From assembly GCA_019661795.1 (NCBI GenBank), contig JAIFWQ010000017.1, positions 1-6,964 of the forward strand: a stretch of 6,964 bases of DNA, read 5' to 3'. Positions 1 to 5,403 of the stretch are shown one piece after another (positions within the stretch are counted from its first letter, which is position 1; the number at the start of each line of letters is the position of its first letter). A program made the translations under genes and the position numbers. A model generated the notes under the pieces. It was given only the letters and a program-made list of their open reading frames with translations, did no database searches and was not told where the DNA came from. This DNA comes from Candidatus Parcubacteria bacterium (GTDB lineage: Bacteria > Patescibacteriota > Minisyncoccia > Phycocordibacterales > UBA6065).

Positions 1-773
1 GTCTTCGGATCTTCCACGAGAGCCCAATCGATCTCTGATATATGGACGAGACCTTCGAGGCCTTCGTCGATCTTCACGAAGACGCCGAAGTCCACCATGC
101 CGGTGACTTTGCCTTCTACTTCGTCGCCGACTTTGAATTTGGCGACCGCCGCGGTCTTGTCCTTGCCTTCGACCGAATTCTTTTCGGAGAAGATCAGCTT
201 GCCTTCCTTAGGGAACGCGCCGATGATCGATACGGCGATCTTGGTGCCGACGAGCTTCTTCAATTCCTCGAGGATGCGGTCCTTGTCGCCGTCCTGGACG
301 CGAGGATAATGTTCCGGCTTGAGCTGGGAAGCAGGGAGGAAGCCCTGGATGCCCTGCCATTCGATGATGAGGCCGCCTTTGTTCGCTTCCTTGATAGGGA
401 GCTCGAGTACGGTCTTCGCCGCGATGGCCTGCTCGGCTTCGGTCCAAATGAGAGCCTGTCGCGCTTCCTTGAGAGAGAGCTCGACATAGCCTTCTTTGTT
501 CGAAGCGTCGACGACTTTGGCCGAAACCTTGTCGCCGATGTTTATCTTCTTAATGACGTCGCGGGCGAGTATGTATTCGCGGCCGTATATGATGCCGGTT
601 CCGAACGGAGGAAGGTCGACGAACACGCCTTTCTTGTCGATGGCGATGACCGTGCCTTCGATGAGGTCTCCGACATTCGGAGGCGTAGGGGAGGACGCGA
701 GCATTTTGCCCATGGCCGTCTCCTTCACCGCCTCTGCGGCTTCCGCCGTCTTCTTGATATCTTCTTTTGCCAT
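1..773 (-). CDS. rpsA: 30S ribosomal protein S1, N-terminal part (cut by window edge)
   Basis: Protein S1 binds mRNA on the small ribosomal subunit and helps load messages, which matters most for mRNAs without a Shine-Dalgarno sequence. Read on the minus strand, 257 codons are open from the ATG at 773-771 to position 1. The product starts MAKEDIKKTAEAAEAV, a charged leader of about 30 residues. Three S1/OB-fold repeats follow at residues ~34-103, ~118-199 and ~214-257. The third is canonical (GKVTGMVDFGVFVKIDEGLE, then GLVHISEIDW) and is truncated by the edge. Bacterial S1 proteins have four to six such repeats, so at least one more is expected beyond the window. No Shine-Dalgarno sequence precedes this ATG; the upstream 12 bases are T-rich. 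The frame stays open upstream to an ATG at 899-897, but that ATG lies inside the likely -10 box, so I keep 773. The gene has its own probable promoter and a long leader. Confidence 0.93.
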   Translation of the reverse strand, partial: MAKEDIKKTAEAAEAVKETAMGKMLASSPTPPNVGDLIEGTVIAIDKKGVFVDLPPFGTGIIYGREYILARDVIKKINIGDKVSAKVVDASNKEGYVELSLKEARQALIWTEAEQAIAAKTVLELPIKEANKGGLIIEWQGIQGFLPASQLKPEHYPRVQDGDKDRILEELKKLVGTKIAVSIIGAFPKEGKLIFSEKNSVEGKDKTAAVAKFKVGDEVEGKVTGMVDFGVFVKIDEGLEGLVHISEIDWALVEDPK

Positions 774-890
774 AAATGAAAAAAGCCTGAAATTTCTCTC
801 CGCTCGATTCTCGTCGCTGTTTTCCCGGGAGAGGGTTAATTTCAAGGGTATTTCCTTGTAAATGCCGGCGATATCATCGATACGCGCCGA
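774..890 (-). promoter_or_regulatory. Putative structured 5' leader of rpsA
   Basis: If transcription starts about 7 nt after the -10 box at 898-903, the rpsA message has a leader of roughly 115 nt without a Shine-Dalgarno near the start. Two small hairpins can be drawn on the minus strand: CAAGG/CCTTG around 845-860, and CTCTCC/GGAGAG with its arms near 831 and 800. The last 20 bases are A/T-rich. In enterobacteria the rpsA leader is likewise long, folded and without a strong Shine-Dalgarno, and S1 represses its own translation there. Similar autoregulation here is inference. The hairpins are short and could be chance. Confidence 0.3.
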
Positions 891-897
891 CAGGGGC

Positions 898-925
898 ATA
901 CTATCAGAACGGCCTTAAAAGTAAA
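898..925 (-). promoter_or_regulatory. Probable rpsA promoter
   Basis: Read on the minus strand, TTTACT (925-920) is separated by 16 bp from TAGTAT (903-898), and the -10 box is preceded by TGA, an extended -10 arrangement. Each hexamer matches 4 of 6 sigma-70 consensus bases. The -35 box begins one base after the T-tract of the terminator that ends the upstream DUF1328-like gene. This is sensible placement for an independent rpsA transcription unit. Confidence 0.45.
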
Positions 926-953
926 GAAAAAAGCTCCTGCGGGGGCAGGAGCT
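926..953 (-). terminator. Intrinsic terminator of the DUF1328-like gene
   Basis: On the minus strand AGCTCCTGC (953-945), a CCCC loop (944-941) and GCAGGAGCT (940-932) form a perfect 9-bp GC-rich stem, directly followed by TTTTT (931-927) and then CTTT. This is a textbook Rho-independent terminator. It lies 18 nt downstream of the DUF1328-like stop codon and separates that gene from rpsA. On the plus strand the stem is not followed directly by a T-run, so it appears to act one way. Confidence 0.9.
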
Positions 954-971
954 CGGTGGGCTTTCTTTGGC

Positions 972-1154
972 TCATTCATCCAATCGCCGTAGAGCTGGTC
1001 CGCGCCGCGCGAAGATGAGCGATCCGACAAGGAGAGCTATGAGTATGAAGAGGACGATCTTTGCGGCGATCGCCAGACCCCCGACGAGGCCGCCGAATAT
1101 AACGATGAGCGCCATGAAGGCGATCATGAGGAGCATAAGAGTGTAACCGAGCAT
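972..1154 (-). CDS. Small DUF1328/YtjA-like membrane protein
   Basis: The 60-aa product begins MLGYTLMLLMIAFMALIVIF. It has two hydrophobic segments, about residues 5-24 and 29-47, separated by a Gly-rich turn (GGLVGGLA), then a basic tail (ARRGPALRRLDE). Length and pattern (MLG-start, FGG turn, AKI before the second segment, final FARR) match the DUF1328/YtjA family of small integral membrane proteins, whose function is unknown. A GTG at 1175 would extend it by seven residues, but the ATG at 1154 has the only good Shine-Dalgarno in the window (AGAAAGG, six bases upstream), which decides the start. It has a consensus -35 promoter upstream and an intrinsic terminator downstream, so it is a single-gene transcription unit. 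The family call is by pattern only. Confidence 0.8.
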   Translation of the reverse strand: MLGYTLMLLMIAFMALIVIFGGLVGGLAIAAKIVLFILIALLVGSLIFARRGPALRRLDE

Positions 1155-1173
1155 GGGATGCCTTTCTCGATCC

Positions 1174-1201
1174 ACTCTATGCCTCGTCCATCCTTTGTCA
1201 A
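1174..1201 (-). promoter_or_regulatory. Promoter of the DUF1328-like gene
   Basis: On the minus strand a perfect TTGACA (1201-1196) is followed after 16 bp by TAGAGT (1179-1174), which keeps the most conserved T, A and final T of the -10 box. Transcription would start near 1167, leaving a leader of about 13 nt that carries the AGAAAGG ribosome binding site. The -35 box sits back to back with the promoter of the rightward MBL gene. Confidence 0.65.
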
Positions 1202-1203
1202 TC

Positions 1204-1232
1204 TAGATACAAAATCCAAAATGCCCTATACT
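1204..1232 (+). promoter_or_regulatory. Promoter of the MBL-fold gene, predicted leaderless
   Basis: TATACT at 1227-1232 is a good -10 box. TAGATA at 1204-1209 (4 of 6 to TTGACA) lies 17 bp upstream. Only eight bases separate the -10 box from the ATG at 1241, so transcription should start at about 1239-1241 and the message would have essentially no 5' leader. The spacing is identical to that of the methyltransferase promoter at 4853. Confidence 0.6.
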
Positions 1233-1240
1233 CTTTCCAT

Positions 1241-1882
1241 ATGGTAATAACCTATCAGGGCGGCGCGTTCGTCAAAGTCCAGTTCGGCGACATAACGATC
1301 GCGGTCAATCCCATTTCCAAGGATTCCAAAAAATTGAAGCCGTCGCGGTTCGGCGCGGATATAGCTCTCGTATCTATAAACGACAGAGACTTCAACGGCG
1401 TCGACCAGGTATCGTTCGGCGAAAAGAAAGCCTTCGCCGTAACCGGCCCCGGCGAATACGAGATCAAAGACGTTTTCATCAAAGGCTTCAAATCGGATTC
1501 CAAATACGGCGGGGAAGAAAGGATCAACACTATATATACGGTGCACCTCGAGAATATGAATCTCTGCTTCCTCGGCGCCCTCGAGCTGTCCGAAGGCAAG
1601 AACCTTCCCGACGAGGCTTCCGAGGCTCTCGACGACGTAGACATCCTGTTCGTGCCGATAGGCGCGGACGGCGTCATGGCGCCATCTGACGCGTACAAGC
1701 TCGCGGTCAAGATCGAGCCGAAGCTCATCGTGCCTCTGTATTTCGGCAACGCTGCCGCTCTGAAGGCCTTCCTCAAGGAAGCGGGCGAAGAATCCCAGAA
1801 GCCGCAGGACAAGCTCACCCTTAAAAAGAAAGACCTCGAAGGCAAAGAAGCCGACGTCGTCGTCCTCGAACCTGCGGCATAG
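1241..1882 (+). CDS. Metallo-beta-lactamase-fold protein lacking metal ligands
   Basis: The 213-aa product has the layout of small UPF0173/Lactamase_B_3-type MBL proteins: a strand start with GG (residues 7-8), a DP-like turn now NP (23-24), ADIALVS (39-45), TGPGEYEI (68-75), LENMNLCFLGAL (103-114), DILFVPIGADG (134-144) and KLIVPLYFG (161-169). Active enzymes bind metal through HxHxDH plus a later Asp and His. Here HxHxDH reads SINDRDFN (45-52), the Asp position reads LGAL, and the last His region is PLYF. It is therefore probably a non-catalytic or repurposed fold. From memory, similar proteins with a degenerate motif recur in Parcubacteria. The ATG is chosen because a -10 box lies eight bases upstream. 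It is followed after 18 nt by a small membrane protein gene, a likely operon. Its function is unknown. Confidence 0.8.
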   Translation: MVITYQGGAFVKVQFGDITIAVNPISKDSKKLKPSRFGADIALVSINDRDFNGVDQVSFGEKKAFAVTGPGEYEIKDVFIKGFKSDSKYGGEERINTIYTVHLENMNLCFLGALELSEGKNLPDEASEALDDVDILFVPIGADGVMAPSDAYKLAVKIEPKLIVPLYFGNAAALKAFLKEAGEESQKPQDKLTLKKKDLEGKEADVVVLEPAA

Positions 1883-1900
1883 GCGCAGGCATACGATCGC

Positions 1901-2173
1901 ATGCTCGACTATCTCGAAAATCTGCGGAAAAAGCCGGAACCCGAAAGGCGCAAAGCGGTGCTCGTCATGTCCATAGGCATCACCATCGTCATCGCTCTCG
2001 TTTGGGGCGCTTTTCTCGGCATGCGCATGAATGCCGGCGATTTCGCCATCAAAAGCGACCCGACGAAAAAAGGCGTTCCGACCATCAAAGAGACCTTCTC
2101 GAACATCGTCGATCAGATCAGCCATATCATGGATTCGGCGACTTCGACGGCGACCGATACTGCGGCTAAATAA
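1901..2173 (+). CDS. Small single-pass membrane protein, function unknown
   Basis: The 90-aa product has a charged N-terminus (MLDYLENLRKKPEPERRK), one hydrophobic segment at about residues 19-40 (VLVMSIGITIVIALVWGAFLG), and a polar C-terminal half ending in a Ser/Thr/Ala-rich tail. Basic residues before the membrane segment predict N-inside, with the C-terminal ~50 residues outside. It starts 18 nt after the MBL-fold gene on the same strand with no promoter between, so the two are probably co-transcribed. There is no clear Shine-Dalgarno; translation may depend on re-initiation. I recognise no named family. It may be a membrane tether or partner of the MBL-fold protein, but that is only inferred from adjacency. 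Confidence 0.7.
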   Translation: MLDYLENLRKKPEPERRKAVLVMSIGITIVIALVWGAFLGMRMNAGDFAIKSDPTKKGVPTIKETFSNIVDQISHIMDSATSTATDTAAK

Positions 2174-2198
2174 GGCGGGATATGAGCTGCCCGGCGCA

Positions 2199-2227
2199 TT
2201 GTTTTCGAGAGCCGAATTTGCTATAAT
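2199..2227 (+). promoter_or_regulatory. Strong extended -10 promoter of gyrA
   Basis: TTGTTT (2199-2204), a 17-bp spacer, and a perfect TATAAT (2222-2227) preceded by TGC give the best sigma-70 promoter in the window. Transcription should start near 2234, leaving a leader of about 39 nt that is A/T-rich and contains no Shine-Dalgarno before the ATG at 2273. I see no convincing terminator for the upstream MBL operon between 2174 and this promoter, so read-through into gyrA is possible. Confidence 0.8.
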
Positions 2228-2272
2228 AACGAACATATAAAGCCCTAAAAAGCCTATTTTATTTGTCCCAAA

Positions 2273-4738
2273 ATGAGCCCTAAGCCTACCGAACCTGAAG
2301 CAAAGCCGGCGGAAAACCATAAAGGCGTCGTCATCCGGTCGATCGTGACGGAGATGCGCGAGTCGTACCTCGACTATGCGATGTCCGTCATCACGTCGCG
2401 CGCCCTTCCGGATGTCCGCGACGGCCTCAAGCCGGTGCATCGCCGCATCCTCTATGCGATGAACGAGATCGGCCTCACCGCGTCGGCGAAGACGCGCAAG
2501 TCCGCGACGGTCGTGGGCGAAGTGCTCGGAAAATACCATCCTCACGGCGACGTGGCGGTCTATGATTCCATGGTCAAAATGGCCCAGGATTTCTCCATGC
2601 GCTATCCGCTCATCATCGGACAGGGAAACTTCGGCTCGATCGACGGCGACGGCGCGGCGGCCATGCGATATACCGAAGCGAAAATGTCGCGCCTCGCCGC
2701 AGAGCTCCTCAAGGACCTCGAAAAGGAGACCGTCGAGTTCCGTCCGAACTACGACAACACCCGAAAGGAGCCGTCGGTCCTCCCGGCGGCTGTTCCGAAT
2801 CTTCTTTTAAATGGTACGCTCGGCATCGCCGTCGGCATGGCGACGAACATTCCTCCGCACAACCTCGGGGAGGTCATCGATGCGACGATGCATCTCATCG
2901 AGAACAAAGACGCTACGACGGAAGATCTTCTCAAATTCATCAAAGGCCCTGATTTCCCGACGGGCGGCATGATATTCGGCGAAAAAGACGTCCAGCACGC
3001 GTACGCGACCGGCCGCGGCGGCATCGTCGCGCGCGGCGAAGCGGAGATCGTCGAAAGCAAGAGCGGCCAGTACCAGATCGTCATATCTTCGATCCCATAC
3101 CGCGTCGTGAAGGCCGACCTCATCGTCGCTATCGCTGATCTCGTTCGCGACAAGAAGATCGAAGGCATCAGGGGCCTGCGCGACGAATCGGCCAAAGACA
3201 TCCGCGTCGTCATCGACCTCAAGCAGGGCGCCCAGCCACAAAAAGTTCTCAATTTCCTGTACAAGCACACCCAGCTCGAAGACACGTTCCATCTCAATAT
3301 CGTGGCTCTGGTCAAAGGCCGCCCGGAAACGCTATCCCTCAAATCGATCCTCGAGCATTTCATAGAACACCGCATCGAAGTCGTGAAGCGCCGCACCGCG
3401 TATGACCTGCGCGTCGCCGAAGCCCGCGAGCATATCCTGCTCGGCCTCAAAAAGGCGCTCGACCATATCGACGAGATCATCAAGCTCATCAAAAAATCCA
3501 AAGACGTCGAAGATGCGAAGTCCGGCCTCATGAAAACGTTCAAATTCTCCGACCTTCAGGCGCAGGCCATCCTCGACATGCGCCTTCAAAAGCTCGCCGG
3601 CCTCGAGCGGAAGAAGATCGAAGACGAGCTTTCCGCTATCCAGGCCCTGATCAAGGACCTCAAGGAGCTCCTCGCGAGCCCGAAGAAGATCCTCGCCGCC
3701 ATCAAAACAGAGCTCGCCGAGATCAAAGGCAAGTTCGGCGACGAGCGCCGCACGAAGGTCATCAAGCACGGCGTGAAGATCATGTCCGACGAGGATCTTA
3801 TCCCTGACGTCGAGAACGTGCTCGTGCTCACCCAGGGCGGATACGTCAAACGCACCGTTCCCGACGAATATCGCAAGCAGAAACGCGGCGGCGTGGGTGT
3901 GATCGATCTTGATACCAAAGAAGAGGACTTCGTCACCAATCTCATCACGGCGAACACGCATGCCGACATGCTCTTCTTCACGGACAAAGGCAAGGCGTAT
4001 CAGATAAAGATGTACGAATTGCCGGAAGGCAGGCGCGCGACGAAGGGCAAGGCCCTGGTCAACTTCCTTTCGCTCGCGGATAGCGAAAAAGTAACGTCGG
4101 TCCTGCCTATGCCGAAAGAATCCAAGCAGACGGGGCTGTCATTGATGATGGTCACCAAGCTCGGCACGGCGAAAAAGGTGAAAGCCGAAAGCTTCCACGA
4201 TGTGCGCAGGTCGGGCATCATCGCCATCACGCTCGAGCCAGGCGATTCGCTCATGTCGGTGTCTTTCGTATCGAAGGGCGACGAGATGTCGATCGTCACG
4301 GCCGAAGGCCAGTCGATCAGGTTCAAGGAAAGCGATATCCGCGAAATGGGCCGGTCGGCTATGGGCGTGCGCGGCATAAGCCTCGCCAAGGGAGACTTGG
4401 TCATCAGCGCCGACGTCATCAAGGCCGCAGCGAAAGGATCGCGCATCATGGTCATATCGAAGAACGGCTACGGCAAGACCACGGAAGCAGGGGAATACAA
4501 GACCCAGAAGCGCGGCGGTTCGGGCATTCTCACCATGAACGTCACGGACAAGACCGGCCAGGTCATATCGGCGAAGGTCATCACCGAAGAAGACAGCGAG
4601 CTCGTCGCCATGTCCAAGAAATCGCAGGTAGTCCGCATCGATATCAAGGAGATTCCGGTCCTCGGCCGCTCGACGCAAGGAGTCAGAGTGATGAAACTGC
4701 GTGAAGGAGATTCATTGGCATCTGTAGTTTGTTTATAA
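2273..4738 (+). CDS. gyrA: DNA gyrase subunit A
   Basis: GyrA cuts and rejoins DNA in the A2B2 gyrase complex that introduces negative supercoils using ATP. The 821-aa product has an N-terminal breakage-reunion domain: YLDYAMSVI (32-40), the quinolone-region motif [10 protein letters not shown] (89-98), and AAMRYTE with catalytic Arg132-Tyr133 (equivalent to E. coli Tyr122). [14 protein letters not shown] follows, then a helical arm ending near [17 protein letters not shown] (429-445). The C-terminal beta-pinwheel carries the GyrA box QKRGGVG (536-542), which marks gyrase rather than topoisomerase IV ParC, and a second QKRGGSG at 745-751 in a later blade. The last blade ends [13 protein letters not shown] and the protein stops soon after, without an acidic tail like that of E. 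coli GyrA. Position 94 is Val where E. coli has Ser83. No gyrB is adjacent. The stop codon overlaps a large inverted repeat. Confidence 0.98.
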   Translation: MSPKPTEPEAKPAENHKGVVIRSIVTEMRESYLDYAMSVITSRALPDVRDGLKPVHRRILYAMNEIGLTASAKTRKSATVVGEVLGKYHPHGDVAVYDSMVKMAQDFSMRYPLIIGQGNFGSIDGDGAAAMRYTEAKMSRLAAELLKDLEKETVEFRPNYDNTRKEPSVLPAAVPNLLLNGTLGIAVGMATNIPPHNLGEVIDATMHLIENKDATTEDLLKFIKGPDFPTGGMIFGEKDVQHAYATGRGGIVARGEAEIVESKSGQYQIVISSIPYRVVKADLIVAIADLVRDKKIEGIRGLRDESAKDIRVVIDLKQGAQPQKVLNFLYKHTQLEDTFHLNIVALVKGRPETLSLKSILEHFIEHRIEVVKRRTAYDLRVAEAREHILLGLKKALDHIDEIIKLIKKSKDVEDAKSGLMKTFKFSDLQAQAILDMRLQKLAGLERKKIEDELSAIQALIKDLKELLASPKKILAAIKTELAEIKGKFGDERRTKVIKHGVKIMSDEDLIPDVENVLVLTQGGYVKRTVPDEYRKQKRGGVGVIDLDTKEEDFVTNLITANTHADMLFFTDKGKAYQIKMYELPEGRRATKGKALVNFLSLADSEKVTSVLPMPKESKQTGLSLMMVTKLGTAKKVKAESFHDVRRSGIIAITLEPGDSLMSVSFVSKGDEMSIVTAEGQSIRFKESDIREMGRSAMGVRGISLAKGDLVISADVIKAAAKGSRIMVISKNGYGKTTEAGEYKTQKRGGSGILTMNVTDKTGQVISAKVITEEDSELVAMSKKSQVVRIDIKEIPVLGRSTQGVRVMKLREGDSLASVVCL

Positions 4739-4850
4739 AAGATAGCGACATGATTTTGGAGGACACTCTCGGAGCGCGACGGCGCGAGAGGGAGGGCGCC
4801 GGGTCCATCCCGGCGACCCGGTGTCCGACAAAGTCATGCCGCTATCTTTT
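4737..4850 (+). repeat. 114-nt branched inverted-repeat element after gyrA
   Basis: The outer arms 4737-4766 and 4821-4850 pair over 30 positions with only three mismatches and one G-T wobble, from AAAAGATAGCG/CGCTATCTTTT inward to GGACAC/GTGTCC. Inside are two further hairpins. One is CTCTC-GGA-GCGC, loop GACG, then GCGCGAGAG. The other is GGGCGCCGGG, loop TCCAT, then CCCGGCG-A-CCC. Together they make a compact three-way junction. The left arm supplies the last two bases of the gyrA TAA stop, and the right arm ends in TCTTTT directly before the next promoter. It could act as a gyrA terminator (the U-run is short), a structured RNA, or a small non-autonomous mobile element with 30-bp terminal inverted repeats. 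I see no target-site duplication and recognise no known RNA family. Confidence 0.8.
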
Positions 4851-4858
4851 GCTATACT
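4850..4858 (+). promoter_or_regulatory. Extended -10 promoter of the methyltransferase gene, leaderless
   Basis: TGC plus TATACT (4853-4858) is an extended -10 box. No good -35 hexamer is present, because the expected place lies inside the right arm of the inverted repeat. Eight bases separate TATACT from the ATG at 4867, so the message would start within about two bases of the start codon. Both the spacing and the CATATG at the start match the MBL-gene promoter at 1227. Confidence 0.6.
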
Positions 4859-4866
4859 AAATACAT

Positions 4867-5394
4867 ATGTTCAGCGATCCTCAGCACAATATAGAACAGC
4901 TCGGTCTCTCGTCTGGTGCCGTGGTCGCCGATCTCGGCGCGGGGCTCGGCTTTTATAGCATCGAGGCGGCCAAAGCCGTCGCGCCCATGGGCAAAGTCTA
5001 TGCCGTCGACGTTCAGAAGGATCTGCTCGACCGCCTTAAAAAGGAGATCCAGAAGAACCATCTCGGAAATATCGAAACCATCGCGGGCGATCTCGAACGG
5101 CTCGGCGGATCGAAGATCAGGGAGTCGTCGGTCGACGTCGCCATCGCCTCGAACATACTTTTCATGCTCGAGGACAAAAAGACGTTCCTTCTCGAGATCA
5201 AACGGATACTCAAAAAAGACGGCAGGCTGCTTCTCATAGACTGGGCGGCGTCGTTCTCACAGATGGGGCCGCATGCCGACCATGTCATATATAAGGATGA
5301 CGCGGTGAAGCTCCTCGCGGGCGTCGGATTCGAATTCGACAGGGAGATACACGCCGGCGCGCATCACTATGGTATAATTTTTCATAAGCGCTAA
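4867..5394 (+). CDS. Class I SAM-dependent methyltransferase, substrate unknown
   Basis: The 175-aa protein is a single Rossmann-fold methyltransferase domain of the Methyltransf_11/UbiE-like type. Visible motifs are the SAM-binding loop VVADLGAGLGF (19-29), the acidic end of strand 2 in VYAVDV (44-49, Asp48), AGDLERL (73-79), DVAIASNILFML (90-101), and LKKDGRLLLIDW (115-126). The C-terminus is His-rich (HAGAHHYGIIFHKR). It opens MFSDPQHNIEQLGL, a pattern I associate with small Parcubacterial methyltransferases. The length is close to the bare catalytic core, so no substrate-binding domain is present and the substrate cannot be named. The start is supported by the -10 box eight bases upstream. 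The next gene begins nine bases after the stop codon, and its promoter lies inside the last codons of this one. Confidence 0.85.
   Translation: MFSDPQHNIEQLGLSSGAVVADLGAGLGFYSIEAAKAVAPMGKVYAVDVQKDLLDRLKKEIQKNHLGNIETIAGDLERLGGSKIRESSVDVAIASNILFMLEDKKTFLLEIKRILKKDGRLLLIDWAASFSQMGPHADHVIYKDDAVKLLAGVGFEFDREIHAGAHHYGIIFHKR
5370..5378 (+). promoter_or_regulatory. Putative internal promoter for the solute-binding protein gene
   Basis: TGG plus TATAAT (5373-5378) is a perfect extended -10 box inside the last 25 bases of the methyltransferase gene. No good -35 box is visible. A start near 5385 would leave a leader of about 19 nt before the ATG at 5404. The solute-binding protein could thus be expressed both alone and by read-through from the methyltransferase promoter. 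Confidence 0.5.
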
Positions 5395-5403
5395 AGACAG
5401 AGC

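Noticed and set aside
42..779. Rightward 245-codon open frame opposite rpsA
   Set aside because: The opposite strand encodes clear S1 repeats over the same bases. The product is low-complexity Asp/Arg/Phe-rich with no domain.
774..899. N-terminal extension of S1 from the ATG at 899-897
   Set aside because: The frame is open, but that ATG lies inside the probable -10 box, the extra residues do not resemble S1, and MAKE... is a typical S1 start. It is kept as a check under the leader finding.
2174..2198. Possible terminator after the small membrane protein gene
   Set aside because: Only about 4 bp of GC pairing (CGGG/CCCG) can be drawn and no T-run follows directly; this is too weak to call.
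1226..2545. Leftward 439-codon open frame opposite the MBL gene, small membrane gene and gyrA start
   Set aside because: It runs antisense across three convincing genes and the gyrA promoter, has no recognisable domain and has Arg/His/Asp-rich composition. It is a by-product of the codon bias of the genes on the other strand.
4505..4525. Second QKRGG motif in GyrA as an unusual duplicate GyrA box
   Set aside because: Other bacterial GyrA proteins (Bacillus-type) have a similar QSRGGKG in the same late blade, so this is ordinary pinwheel repetition.
4737..4850. Element as an ordinary intrinsic terminator only
   Set aside because: The arms are too long and branched and the U-run is only four bases after a C. 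Termination may be one role but does not explain the structure.
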